64,000 nt of DNA from Neoceratodus forsteri (GCA_016271365.2 CM028132.1:1183567001-1183631000); one strand, 5' to 3'. Counted from the stretch's first letter, positions 1-10,755 are shown. Numbers and translations are program-made. The notes: generated from the letters alone by a model not told the origin.

Positions 1-1993
1 TGTGTCCTCTTGTCCTGCTATTTTTCTTATATTGAAACACATTAGACTCTTTCACCTTGTTAATGCCCTTAAGGTGTTTGAATGTTTCGATCATATCAAC
101 TCTGTCCCTCCTTTGCTCTAGGGTATACATATTGAGCTCCGTTAATCTGTCCTCATATGTTTTCAGATGTAGACCCCCCTGCACCATTTTGGTTGCCCTT
201 CTCTGGACTGCCTCAATTTGGTTAACGTCCTTGTGAAGGTGTGGCCTCCAGTACTGCACGCAGTACTCCAGATGGGGCCTAACCAGTGTCTTGTAAAGAG
301 AGACTATTACCTCCCTCTTCTGACTTGTGATACCCCTACTAATACACCCCAGCATCCATCAAGCCTTACCTACTGTTTTAGTGGTCTGCTTGGATGATTT
401 CAGGTCATTGGTGATGATGACGCCCAAGTCTCTTTCTTCCCTTGTGACTGCTAGCAACTCCCCTCCCAGCCTATAGGTGGCTTCAGGGTTTCTCTTCCCT
501 GTGTGCATAATCTTGCAGTTCTTTGCATTAAACTTCAGTTACCACTCTCCCGACCATTTTGGCAGTTTATCCAGATCTCTTCTCATTCTGCCCACTCCAT
601 CTGGATCATCTACTCTGTTGCAGATCTTGGTGTCATCTGCAAACAGACAAACATTACCCTCCAGTCCATCTGCAATGTCACTGATGAAGATATTGAAGAG
701 GACTGGCCCCAGAACTGATCCCTGAGGTACACCACTTGTGACTTGCATCTCTTCTGACTGTATACCATTTACCACCACTCTCTGTTTTCTGCCTGTCAAC
801 CTGTTTGCCACCCAGTTGACCAACTTCTGACCCACCCCGAGCCTACCCAGCTTATTAATTAATCTTCTATATGGAACAGTATCGAAAGCTTTGCTGAAGT
901 CAAGGTAGGCGACATCAACTGCTACCCCTTGGTCCACCACTCTGGTTACCCAGTCAAAGAAATCTATGATATTAGTTTGACAGGACCTTCCTTTTGTAAA
1001 CCCGTGCTGTCTTGGATCCTGTGCCCCTATGGATTCCAGGTGTTGCACTATCCTTTCCTTAAGGAGTGCCTCCATAATCTTGCCAACTACTGAGGTAAGA
1101 CTGGCTGGTCTGTAGTTCCTTGCCTCCTCCCTGCTATTACTCTTTTGGGCAGGATCACATGAGTCCTTCTCCAGTCTTCTGGGACCTCTCCTGTGCTCAG
1201 AGACTCACTAAACAGTTCTGATAATGGTTCTGCTAGTTCCACCCTTAGCTTCTTTAGTACCCTGGGATGTATGCCATCCGGTCCCATTGCCTTGTCCACC
1301 CTGAGCTTATTGAGCTCTTGTAGGACCCTTTCTTTTATGAAGGGACTAGTGCACACCTCCCCCCCCCGTGTCCATGGTGCTGAGCTGTGGGCCCTACCAC
1401 CGTCTCTTCAGTAAATACTGAGCAGAAGTATCTATTTAGGATAGATGCTTTTAAATGGTCCTCCTCCTCACAGGCCCCCTTATCCCCTTTATTCTTAGCA
1501 ATACCCCCTCTGGACTTTCTCCTTTCACTAATGTATCTATAGAAAATCTTGTCACCTTCTTTTACTGTTTGTGCTAGTGTTTCCTTGGTTTGGGTCTTTG
1601 CCCGCCTTACTGCCTTACCTACTTCCCTTAGGGAAGTTTGGTATGCCTCCCTATCTTCATCCTGGTGCGTCCCCTTATATTTCCTGAAGGCCAGTCTTTT
1701 GGCTCTGACATTTTCTGCTATTGTTTTTGAGAACCAAAGTGGTTCCTTCTTCTTTTGCACTTCCTTTTCTCTCTAACACAATGGGATGTTGCTTCAAATA
1801 TTGCATCTTTAATGCTTGCCCACTTTGCCTGTACCCCCTCACCTGTATTTCTTTTTGCCAGGGCTAGCTTAACTCTGTTGGCCATCTTATCAAAGTCAGC
1901 GCCTCTGAAGTCCCATATTTTTGCCTTGGAGTGGGATGATTTAGTTCTAGTGGTCAAATAGAACCATACCATGTGATGGTCACTGGCCCCCAG
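1..1993 (-). pseudogene. CR1-A ORF2: linker, reverse transcriptase and C-terminal region
   Basis: ORF2 would copy element RNA at a nicked target. Read on the minus strand in several frames: the end of the endonuclease (GASDHHMVW, about 1960-1990), a basic linker (about 1340-1970), the RT fingers (KAMGPDGIHPRVLK, about 1270-1320), then RT core 539-1075. The core has AYLDFSKAFDT, TSGVPQGSVLGPVLFN and the catalytic CLFADDTKI box. A C-terminal region continues from 538 to base 1 with LGVIITNDLKSS, LVRPHLEYCVQYW and RRDRVDMIETFKHLKGI. At least three frame breaks (near 1080, 1340 and 1730) and stops show it is not functional. The RT catalytic aspartates are intact. Confidence 0.85.
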
Positions 1994-2030
1994 GTGACCT
2001 TCTACCTGGAGATCTGTGATCCTTTCCCTT

Positions 2031-2876
2031 TTAATCCTTTTTCCGGCACCAGCCCTTGAGCCACATGTTTAGCTCCTCTGTCTCCCCTTCTGTGACCTTC
2101 CATCCATCTGCCCCCCTCTTCGAGACTGGCAGGATCTCAGAGAAGGAGATGGTGGACAAAATGGATAATAGTTTGTTACCCAGCCTGGTCAGGTGTTCCT
2201 TGGTCTCCACAACTGACCGGCTGGTGAGATCATTAGTCCCTATGTGTACCAGGACGTCAATGTTTTCTCCTGCTTCCTGAACAATTTTAGCAATGCGGTC
2301 AGTGTCTCTCCACGCTGATGTACCTAGGAGACATCTGACCATTACCCCTAGCTGGAGATACATATCAACTCCCCAAATCATGGAGTCTCCTATGATCAGA
2401 AGATTTTTGGATTTCCGTTCTGCTTTTTTTGTTTTGGTTTCTGTTTTGGGCGAGTTTTGTTGTGCTAGCTCCTGTGCTGCAGTGTCCTGCTCTGCAGTGT
2501 CCTCTGCCCCTTTGTTTGATTTCAGAGATAGAGTCAGATTCCTGTTTGTAGTTTTTATATGGTTTGTGGAGGTGATATGTTGGAGAGCACCGAGTGATGG
2601 GGCACCCGATTTGCCGCTCCTAACCACCTGCCAACCTCCTGGACCAACTACCGTCTGCGGTCGAGGTGCTTCTGTTGTATGTTGGGGAAATGGCGGGCAG
2701 TTCTTATAATATATTTCCTCTTGAATATGTAATTTGAGGTGCACAGTCTCTGCCCATGCTGCTTGGAGCTCAGCTCTTAGATCTCCAGTGGCCCAGCATG
2801 TAGGACAGTGTCCTAAATCCTGTAAAACTGCCGTTCTGAAAAGTGTTCTGCAGTACCTGCAGTTAATGATATCCAT
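2031..2876 (-). CDS. CR1-A ORF1: cysteine finger plus SGNH-esterase domain, 3'-truncated
   Basis: Open frame of 281 codons. The N-terminus has a cysteine cluster (CRYCRTLF, then GHCPTCWA, residues about 7-32) that may be a zinc finger or degenerate PHD-like finger. It is followed by a likely coiled coil (LRAELQAAWAETVHLKL) and a Lys/Gln-rich linker. Residues about 155-250 match the SGNH/GDSL hydrolase fold used by CR1 ORF1: block I LLIIGDSMIW (Ser) and block III VLVHIGTNDL (Asn). The last SGNH block with the His is missing because the frame runs into the deletion that joins ORF1 to the end of ORF2. The role is unproven; proposed roles for the family are RNA or lipid binding in the ribonucleoprotein. 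The start is the first Met of the frame. Confidence 0.8.
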   Translation of the reverse strand: MDIINCRYCRTLFRTAVLQDLGHCPTCWATGDLRAELQAAWAETVHLKLHIQEEIYYKNCPPFPQHTTEAPRPQTVVGPGGWQVVRSGKSGAPSLGALQHITSTNHIKTTNRNLTLSLKSNKGAEDTAEQDTAAQELAQQNSPKTETKTKKAERKSKNLLIIGDSMIWGVDMYLQLGVMVRCLLGTSAWRDTDRIAKIVQEAGENIDVLVHIGTNDLTSRSVVETKEHLTRLGNKLLSILSTISFSEILPVSKRGADGWKVTEGETEELNMWLKGWCRKKD

Positions 2877-3239
2877 TCCAGATAAGTTGCTGGGTTTATA
2901 ACCTGGTCAGAGTAATTAGAAGGAAGAAAATGAAAGCAAAAGTTTGATTTTGTGTTTTGTTTGTTTGTTTTTGTATAACTTGTTATAACAAGTTAAATTA
3001 CTAGTGCCCCTGTGAATGTGGTCACTGTGTGCATACCCCTCTGATCCGCCCCTTCCTGCTTTGCTACAGGAAATGTCACGACTGTGCTACCGTATAAATG
3101 GAGTGTAGTGTGGGGTGGTTGGGGATGGGGGGTGGCTGGGCCCTTCCCCTGCCAAAAGAAGAACCACGGATGAAAGAAACAAGGAGGTAAGAGCAGAAAC
3201 AATCAGCCAGCAACAAATGCAGTAGCCCTGAAAGCTTAT

Positions 3240-3530
3240 CCTAATGATAGATAAAACTGTAAAACCTGTAAAGCACCACCTGTAATAATTTCACAGAAGA
3301 TATACCCTGTAAGAAACACTTTGCTACAGAGAAAAATAAAGCAGTAACAGAAGATATACCTTGCAAAAGACAATTTGAATCAGAAGATTACAGCAGTAAT
3401 CTGTAAGCACACACCTGTAGGCACACCCTGTAATAATGCAGCAGAAGGTATACCCAGCAACAACAATTTGAATCAGAGAAAAATAAAGCAGTAAAAGGTT
3501 ACCAACAGACAGTAACAATCCATGTGAGTA
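3240..3530 (-). repeat. Imperfect direct repeats in the presumed CR1-A 5' UTR
   Basis: Two imperfect copies of a roughly 130-150 bp block share AGAAGATATACC, AATTTGAATCAGA and AGAAAAATAAAGCAGTAA. They lie between ORF1 of CR1-A and unrelated sequence, where the element's 5' UTR and promoter should be. Whether they are promoter monomers or an unrelated minisatellite cannot be settled here. Confidence 0.5.
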
Positions 3531-3701
3531 CAAAGATTAAAATAACAACACACAGTAAATCTGCCTAGCCAAAAGAAGCATTAATCCTTTTCCTTGCTCT
3601 AGTAAGGTTATTTGCACTGTCCTTTCAAGCAACCTAGAAGAAAAGAGCTCAGGTGAAGCTAGGTGCCTTGGCCAGCAAACCTAGTCTTCCATGTTATGCC
3701 A

Positions 3702-4017
3702 GTACCTCTCAACTGTCCCTGATTATGAGGGATGGCCTTCATTTAACCCCTTAAAATTGCTCTGTCCCTCATCTGTTCTTCATAGAAAAGGTGCTGAGCC
3801 TGTCCCCTCAGAAAATGTGCTATAAATTCAGACTTTAAAGCAGAAATTCATAATATTCAAAGATGCTGAATCTGAAATAAAAGTTTGGTCAAGCAAACAC
3901 AATTGTTTCCACGATGTTCTGAGTTTGTTTCTCCATGTTTGAGGATCATGTGTGTCAGTGTCCCTCAGTTTGAATATCTATGTCCCTCATTTCAGTGACA
4001 GTAGGTTGAGAAGTATG
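3702..4017. mobile_element. 316-bp MITE-like DNA transposon with 9-bp target duplication
   Basis: Imperfect terminal inverted repeats: the left end GTACCTCTCAACTGTCCCTG mirrors the right end, which reads inward as CATACTTCTCAACCTACTGTC. GTTATGCCA flanks it at 3693-3701 and 4018-4026. The interior is AT-rich with 'TGTCCCTCA'-type repeats and no ORF, so it is non-autonomous. An 8-9 bp duplication would fit hAT, Merlin or MULE-type transposases; the TIR does not identify which. Confidence 0.75.
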
Positions 4018-4026
4018 GTTATGCCA

Positions 4027-4652
4027 CAGTGCGTATTGCTATCCAAAAGAGTAAGGCACTGTGGCAGCACTTTTCTCACTACTACTGGATGAGCCGAGGG
4101 GCTTTGTCAGTCAGTCAGTCAGTCAGTGACACCATTTGGGTTTGTGTTGTGGCCACTGTAATGGGAAGACTTTAACATTTAGCTGAGGAAAAGCTAATCC
4201 TTCTCTGCCCACAGGCCTACATGGCCCTCGGTTCCAGCTGCAGCTCTAAGGCTAGCCAGAGTCTACCACACCCCGAAGTACGGGAAGGGGGGAATATTTT
4301 TTTTCCCTGGAGTCAGGGGTAGGAAAGATGTAACAAAAGTGTGTTTTTATCTTCAGTAAAGGCCCCGCAACTCACCAAAGAGCATCTAAATCCCTAGAGC
4401 TTCTGGAGGCCACCCCCGACATTAGCTGGTTTGGGAGACAGGGGCTTCATCTCAAATAATTTGTCCTGGGCCCCAAAATTCTTAGCTGCAGCCCTTACAC
4501 CAAGTCCCAATTCCCAGAATAAAAGAGCATCACCTTCATGGGAAAAACCCTGTGGCCCAAAATGGGGATCCCCAGACTGTGGTGAAAACCCGAGGGTCCT
4601 GCATGGCAGGCCTTTAAGCTCCATTCTTTGCATTTCACATAGTACCATCCAT
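4027..4652. other. No gene recognised; short (GTCA)n at 4106-4127
   Basis: Contains a 22-bp GTCA microsatellite at 4106-4127 and otherwise ordinary single-copy-looking sequence. Small open frames here have no recognisable motif. Confidence 0.5.
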
Positions 4653-5465
4653 TTTATTTATTTATTTATTTGAAGTATCAGATTTGCAACCTTTGAGCCA
4701 TCGGCTCATTTACAAAGGTACCTCGTCACATGGAGGACAGTAAAAAACAGAGAGGGTACAAATTATAAAGGAATAGCCATCATGTATAGATTACAGACAT
4801 TGTTTACAAACATTATATACCGTTTTGGATACAGATATTTACATAAGCACAGCAAAAAACATTGTTACCATGAGAGAGCATCCGTTACAGTATAATCCAT
4901 CATATTCATGGGCCGGAGGTGAATTAGACATTGTTGTAAGAGGTTGCAGTCCATAATGGACTTTGTAAGAGGTTTGGGCTCTAGTGTGCATGAGAGCACA
5001 GGCTAGCTGCAGTTACAGGAGCAGACATTGAGGAGGTGGTTGCGGAGAGCGACTTTGAAAGGGGCAATCTTGGGTGTGCTAGTGATGGTGGCTGGGAGTG
5101 CATTAAACCAGACAGGGGCCCTGTAGCAGAAGGATCTCTGGGCAAAGGAGGTTTTTACCCTGGGTATTGCCAGTATAGCTTTGTCCGAATTGCGGGTGGA
5201 GAGAGGCGGTGATCCCAGGAGGGGAATGACCGAGCAGAATTTTCTTGGTCAGTAGACAGGTCTGGTTGTGGAGTCTTTCATTGAGGTTGAGGAGATTGGC
5301 AGTAGAATAGAGGGAGCAGGTGTGGGTGAGCCTAGGGGCACCAGTTAGGAGCCTGCAAGCCTTGTTGAGGGAGATCTGAATTTTCTGGAATGCAGAATTA
5401 TCTGCTGACCCATACACAGGGAGCCCATATATGCCATTTCTGTGTGTAACCTTATGATTATTCAC
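4653..5465 (-). mobile_element. LINE X 3' fragment (minus)
   Basis: 3' end of a non-LTR element. Its (AAAT)n tail is at the left edge (4653-4672, read as TTTA) and a GAGCC/GGCTC stem-loop lies at 4695-4707. Minus-strand protein at 5103-5465 resembles the post-RT region of CR1/Rex-group LINEs (IQISLNKACRLLTGAPRLTH, then LNLNERLHNQTCLLTKKI). The 44.0-45.65 kb element has a matching 3' end. 5'-truncated. Confidence 0.7.
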
Positions 5466-5578
5466 TGTATTTTACTTGTGCCTGTAAACAGTCCCTTGGA
5501 TCAGTGCACTTACCCTGTTATCAAAGTCATAAATAAATGAATAAATAAATAAATATATAAATAAATAAATAAAGGGTC
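5466..5578 (+). repeat. LINE-like 3' tail ending in (AAAT)n
   Basis: About 60 bp ending in an imperfect (AAAT)n run (about 5529-5575), in plus orientation and butted directly against the minus-strand LINE X fragment. It may be a separate short LINE or SINE 3' end, or an inverted piece formed during one integration. No duplication decides this. Confidence 0.4.
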
Positions 5579-6300
5579 TAAATGTTACCACAGTTTTGCA
5601 TGTGTCTCTCTTCATCTGCATGTGTGGGTTGTTGCTTGTGGATTAGCTTGTGGCCTTAATGCAGCACCAAATGTTGTCATTTGTGGTGACAGTTGGTAGA
5701 TATGGTTTATCAATGCTGGCCGCAGCAGAGTGGCTGTGTCTGTGTGTAGCTGCCATAGCTAAGTGAACATTTTCCATGTGTTTTTCTATTTTTTAAATAT
5801 TGTTTCTGTGTACATGTTGTGGATTGAGAAGGAGAGTATTTCTGCCTACAGGAAGGTTTGGGATTCGTGTGTTTGATGTTGGTTGGTAGCAAGATAGCCA
5901 CTACATTTGTTCTGTGGTGAATCGCATCAGGTGTAAATTTCATTTTCTTTTTATACAGTAGTTTGACAGTTTGTGCCTTTTGTGGGGTTGTCCCTGTCAC
6001 TAGGATTTGCTGGCTTGTTGCTACAGTATGTGGTGGCCTGTTAATCACGCGGTAAGTGATTTAGTTTGTCACTGTTCGGTGGACTTTTTGCGCTGCTGAT
6101 TTTTTTTTTTTTTAAGTATTTATTGAAAACATTTTAGCTAGAATCAGGCTGTCAACATAGAAACATCGAATTTGATGACAGATAAGGACCACTTGGCCCA
6201 TCCAGTCTGCCCTTTTCTCCCTACCTACATTATTACCACAGACTGTGCACGATCTACAGCTCTTTCTCCCTCCCGCCTTCCTTTCCACTATGATTACTTT
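5579..6300. other. No gene recognised upstream of repeat R copy 1
   Basis: T/G-rich plus strand with repeated TGTGGT and TTGTTG words and a T run at 6100-6114. No coding motif or clear inverted repeat of its own. It may be the left part of the longer R repeat, but I could not match it confidently to the second copy. Confidence 0.4.
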
Positions 6301-7205
6301 AAGCAATGAGGCATGACAGGGTGTTGGTTGTACTAGGTTTGCCCCATGGTTAGGGGCATTGTAAGGCACGAAACGAATCCGAGCGACTTCAGCCGCTGAC
6401 CGTGGGGTAAATCTTGTACAACCAACGTCCCTGAAGTGCCTTATTGCTTGTATAAAATGGGCCCAGAGGCAACTTTTAAAGAAACAAACAGTAAAGGTTT
6501 TCAGACCCAAAAAAATTATAATAAAATGTTTCTAAATAATGTAAAATAGTTCCTCCACAGACATTTTTCACCTGTCAGTTATTTGTCTTTCTTCATATTC
6601 AGTACATTGTGTGGTTGTTTACCATGGGATAGAAGAATTCAAAGCTCTGCATTATTCCAGTAGTAGAATGCCCCCCACCCCCCCAACACACACACATACA
6701 CGAAATGGTAACATGGAATACATGAGTTCAAAATTCTTTAGAGTTCCACTGGCATACACACAAGGCCTCAAGTGGAGCCAGAACCTCACTTTTATCTGTT
6801 GCCAAGTAAGGAGCAGGGAGTTCTCTGGCAAACTGGTGGGAATAGGAGGGGAATTTTTTATGGTCATCAAAGAAACACCAGCAATGGAAACTCTGAATAG
6901 TACTTGATTTTCTAAATGTGTGTAAGTAAGTGTGTAAGGAGGTGCTGTAGAGTGAAAATAACATTAAATTATTTGCTTACTTTAGTTAATATAATGGACT
7001 TTCATTTTTAGGGCCTAGTTGAAGGTTTCCCTATATGAGTAAAGGTTGCAGCCATGTTTGTAATGGAGATTAGGAAGCAAGTGGCTTATGAGTTCTGTGA
7101 GCTGCCCCAGTTGGCGGGGACTTGTTTTTAGCCATTGGTGGTGCTCTCTTAAGGCAATGGCTAGAACCAAATCTCAGCCAATCGGGACACAGGAATTTCC
7201 ATGCC
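6301..7205. repeat. Long dispersed repeat R, copy 1, with terminal palindrome
   Basis: Begins with a snap-back: the arm 6301-6332 (AAGCAATGAGGCATGACAGG...) is repeated inverted at 6418-6449, with a further imperfect palindrome inside. Downstream sequence to about 7205 aligns collinearly, with divergence, to 33738-33905 plus 39399-40070. Shared words include TTTTTAGGGCCT, GCCATGTTTGT and AGGAATTTCC/AGGAAATTTCC near the right end. No ORF was recognised. It is probably a non-autonomous DNA transposon or foldback family. Confidence 0.7.
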
Positions 7206-8995
7206 CATTTTATATTTGACCTTATCCCATGCATTCTTGAACCCCACCACCTTCGCTGGAAGCTTTTCCAGGAATCCACCACTCTTTCTGTGAAGAAGTA
7301 CTTCTTCACATCTCTCCTGAATCTACCCCCCCAGCTTCATAGCATGTCCCCTTGTTCTTGAGTACCTTTTTATTCTGAAAAATATTTACCTCCTGTACCT
7401 TATGTACCCCCGTGAGGTATTTAAAGGTCTCTATCATATCTCCCCTCTCCCTTCTCTGTTCCATGGTGTATATATTGTGGTCCTTTAGTCTCTCCTTGTA
7501 AGGCTTTTGATGCAGACCCTGCACCATTTTATTTGCCCTCCTCTGAACAGCCTCGACGCTGTCTATGTCCTTCCAGAGATGTGGTCACCAAAACTGGACA
7601 CAATACTCTAGGTGGGGTCTTACCAGTAATCTATACAGAGGCAACACCACCTCCCTCTTTCTGCTGGTGATACCCTTCCCTAGGCACCCCAGCATCACAC
7701 TTGCCCTCCCTACTGCCTTGTTGCACTGCATGGCCACCTTTAGGTCATCTGATATGATTACTCCAGGTCCCTTTCCTGTTTAGTGATCATCAATACTACG
7801 CCACCCATATTGTACGTCTCCCCTGGGTTTCTGTGCCTGAAGTGCATTATTCTGCACTTTTTTGCATTGAAACCCAGCTGCAATACCTTTGACCACTCCT
7901 CTAGTTTTCTCATGTCTCTGCTCATCCTCCCCCCCACCTCCAAAAGAGTGTGCACCCTATTGCAGATTTTGGTGTCATCCACAAAGAGGCAAGCCTTCTC
8001 TTCCAGCTCCTCTGTAATATCACTTACAAAGACATTAAAGAGGACTGGTCCCATCACTGATCATTGAGGCACCCCTCTGGTTATCCTCCCTTCCTTGGAG
8101 TGAACTCTGTTTACCACCACACTCTGTCTCCTATCCCCTTACCAATTTCTTATCCAGTTTACCACCTTTGGATCCACTCCTAAACTACCCAGCTTGCTTA
8201 CTAGTCTTCTATTTGGAATGGTGTGGAAGGTCTTACTGAAATCTAGATAGGTCATGTCCACTGATCCACCCAGATTTAGTTCCTGGTCACCCAGTCAAAG
8301 AAATCTATCAGATTCATTTGACATGACATCCCCCTTGTGAAACCATGCTGCCTTGTAACCCTCTGGATTCAAGATATTCCACAGTCTTTTCCTTCAGCAG
8401 TGATTCCATTAACTTTCCGACCACCGATGTCAGGCTGACTGGCCTATAATTGCCAGCCTCCTCCCTGCTAACACTTTTGTGTAGTGGGACTACATCCTCC
8501 AGTCCTCTGGAACCACTTCTGTTTCCAGTGAGCTGTTAAACAGAACTGTCAGAGGTGCAGCCAGTATTTCCCTGAGCTCCCTCAGTACCCTTGGATGCAC
8601 CCCATCTGACCCCATTGCTTTGTCTACCTTCAGATTAAAAAGTCCCTTCAGGATTCTTTCTTCCAGAAAAGGACTAGTGTCCACATCCTTGCCTTCAAAG
8701 CTTTTGTTACTTTTTTTGTTGCTCCTTCCCTTCTCCTTACTCTGTGAACACTGAACAAATGTATTTGTTCAGGATGTGTGCCTTTTCCTGCCCCCTTGTT
8801 TAACCTTACAGTCCCACCCCTGGTCTTCCCCTTTTCACTTACATAGCTAAAAAATGTCTTGTCCCTTTTTGTTACCTCCTGGACTATTCTCTCTTCAGTT
8901 TGCACCTTTGTACTCCTTACTGCTTTCCCTTCTTCCCTCTGTTTCCCCCGATACACCTCCCAATCCTCTTCCCTCTGAATCTCCTTATACCTTCT

Positions 8996-9537
8996 TTTAT
9001 TTGCTGCACTTTTATATCCCGCCGACAGACTGGCCCCCATCGACCCTACCTCGTGCCCAACCCTGTCATCCACTGACCCCAGGACTTACCCTACCCAGTT
9101 AATAGCCCTGGCTTGCCCCCCAGAGCAGGGCCTTCTGGAGGGGGCCCTTCCTCCCATCGGGCAACAGGATGCGGTTACCAGGGGTACCATAGGTCAGTGC
9201 TGTGAGACCTGCAGTGCGACGTGGATGGCATCCTGCTCAGCCCAAGTTTTCCATTTTCAGTCCCTGGGAGGCGGAACATGCAATGACATAAGGGGCGCAG
9301 ACGCCGACATCTGCCCCACCCATAGATATGAGCACTGTCTGTCAGGCCCCTGGTCACCACCAGGGGTCGGGAGAGTGCCGGGAACTTCTCCCACCCTCCC
9401 ACTATCGGAGAGGAGAGCAGTTCATGGGATTCTCAGTCCTCCTACCCCCAGCCAGCCCTCCGACACCCAGGCTTGCTTCTGAATTGAGGTAATCGGCACC
9501 ACAAGCAGTAGTGCTACTGCTGCGACGGTGGGCTGGC
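8996..9537 (-). mobile_element. tRNA-Leu-like SINE, copy a (minus), in CR1-B
   Basis: About 542 bp, flanked by a 17-bp duplication ATCTCCTTATACCTTCT at 8979-8995 and 9538-9554. Read on the minus strand it ends in GTGCAGCAAATAAA. Internal family landmarks are present: GTGGTGACCAGGGGC, GATGTCGGCGTCTGCG and CATTGCATGTTCG. Its head is more diverged than in other copies. The insertion interrupts the CR1-B linker and is therefore younger than CR1-B. Confidence 0.85.
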
Positions 9538-9667
9538 ATCTCCTTATACCTTCTGAATGCTGCCCTTTCTTTTTCAGCCACCTCTTTTGAGAATCATAGC
9601 GGTCTCTTTTTTCCTCTTGCTTTTGTTCACTTCTTTGATGCTGAGGTTTATTGCCTTTTCTGTGCTC

Positions 9668-9806
9668 TTTTTTTTTTTTTTTTTACCAGAGAGAGACACT
9701 AGCTGAAAGCTTATTTACAGGTGCAACCTGGGAGCACAAGGAAGTTAAGTGACTTCGTCCACTGTTCCACCACCCCACCCAGGTCACCCACCCCTGCTGG
9801 GTCATA
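9668..9806 (-). mobile_element. CORE/MIR-like SINE fragment (minus) in CR1-B
   Basis: T-run plus TTTACCAG at the left, then plus-strand words AGCTTATTTACAGGTGCAACC and AAGTTAAGTGACTTCGTCCA. The reverse complement reads like the vertebrate CORE-SINE 'gaccttgggcaagtcacttaa' block followed by a 'cctggtaaa' tail. The same blocks recur at 18665, 19387, 21822 and 43018. Edges are approximate. Confidence 0.55.
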
Positions 9807-10755
9807 CCTGAGGCATTCACCAATCCCTTTCAAATCTGCCCTCCTAAAGTCCAGGACCCTCACCTTTCTGTGGTTCAGTTCTGCACCCATCCTTATATTG
9901 AACCACATCATAAAATGATCACTGATCCCAAAGTGGTTTCCCACCTTGATGTCTGCAACACTGTCCGTGTTAGTGAGAGTACCAGGTCCAATATTGCCCC
10001 ATTATGAGTGGGTTCACTGACTAGTTGCTTGAGGAATAGCCCCTGCAGAGAGTCCAGAATATCCCTGCTTCTAGATGAAGCCACTGCTGGGAGGCTTCAA
10101 TCAAAATCTGGCAGGTTGAAGTCCCCCATCAGCAGCACCTCCCCTTTTTTTGCCATGTTGCCAATGGCTTCCACCAGTACCTTCTCTAATTGCTCTCTCT
10201 GTGTTGGAGCCCTGTAGATCACTCCAGTGTAAATAGTGGCTCCATTCCACATCTCCAGGGAGACACACAGTACCTCTGCCTCCATCTAGATTCCCTGTAT
10301 CTCTGTGGCTTTTATGCTTTCCCCTCACATAAAACACCACACCTCCCTTTTTCCTTCCTACCTGGTCCTTCCTGAATGGAGTATAGCCCAGTATGGACAT
10401 GTCCAGACTCCAGTCATGTTTTTCAGTGCACCGTGACTCAGTAATGGCCACAATAGCCAGGCTGGCCTCTTAGTCCGGAATCTTATTTCCTAGACTTCTA
10501 GCATTCGCACACAACACATGGCTTTCCTTGTTTTGATTCCACTTTGCTTCTTGCCCCCCTTTTTTCCTTTTTGCCCTCCCTCCCACCTCTTTTTAATGCT
10601 CCTGTTCCCTTCCCCATTTATCTCTACCACCCTGCTCCCTTTATTAATTTGCACCCTGAGGGATTCCTCTCCCCTTTGGTTCTCTGTACTGTCTACTTCA
10701 GCCTGTGGGGTGAGATTGTTTCTGACTCCCCAGTTCCTTCTGCCACCCCCCTTGG

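Larger units (their letters stand above)
1..3590 (-). mobile_element. CR1 LINE copy A (minus), internally deleted
   Basis: CR1-clade non-LTR retrotransposon read right to left. It has a 5' UTR (about 2890-3590), ORF1 (2031-2876) and an ORF2 remnant (1-1993) that runs off the window start. ORF1 carries the SGNH-esterase block known from vertebrate CR1 elements. The ORF2 reverse transcriptase has the CR1-like FADD box. Nearly all of the ORF2 endonuclease is absent because of a deletion near 1995-2035. The 3' end lies outside the window. The right edge is approximate because no target-site duplication could be assigned. Confidence 0.85.
7206..10460 (-). pseudogene. CR1-B ORF2: APE endonuclease and reverse transcriptase
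   Basis: Minus-strand order: endonuclease with MAITES, SILGYTPFRKDQVGRKKGGV and the catalytic block LLMGDFNLPDFD (about 10100-10450); endonuclease end HFGISDHFMMWF (about 9900-9940); linker with RRYKEIQREEDWEVYRGK; RT fingers VDKAMGSDGVHPRVLREL (about 8570-8650); RT core GPVLFNVFVSDI and catalytic CLFVDDTKICN (about 7960-8040); C-terminus KKYFFTERVVDSW (about 7270-7310). Frame changes near 8650, 8490, 8060 and 7760, plus the two insertions, make it non-functional. In these families the endonuclease nicks the target and the RT copies the RNA there. Confidence 0.85.

Noticed and set aside
2293..2709. Long plus-strand open frame (138 codons)
   Set aside because: It is the antisense shadow of CR1-A ORF1, which carries recognisable esterase motifs.
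4653..5578. 5'-inversion (twin priming) explanation for the facing LINE tails
   Set aside because: Both outer edges carry A/T-rich tails, whereas a twin-priming product has one; no enclosing duplication was found.
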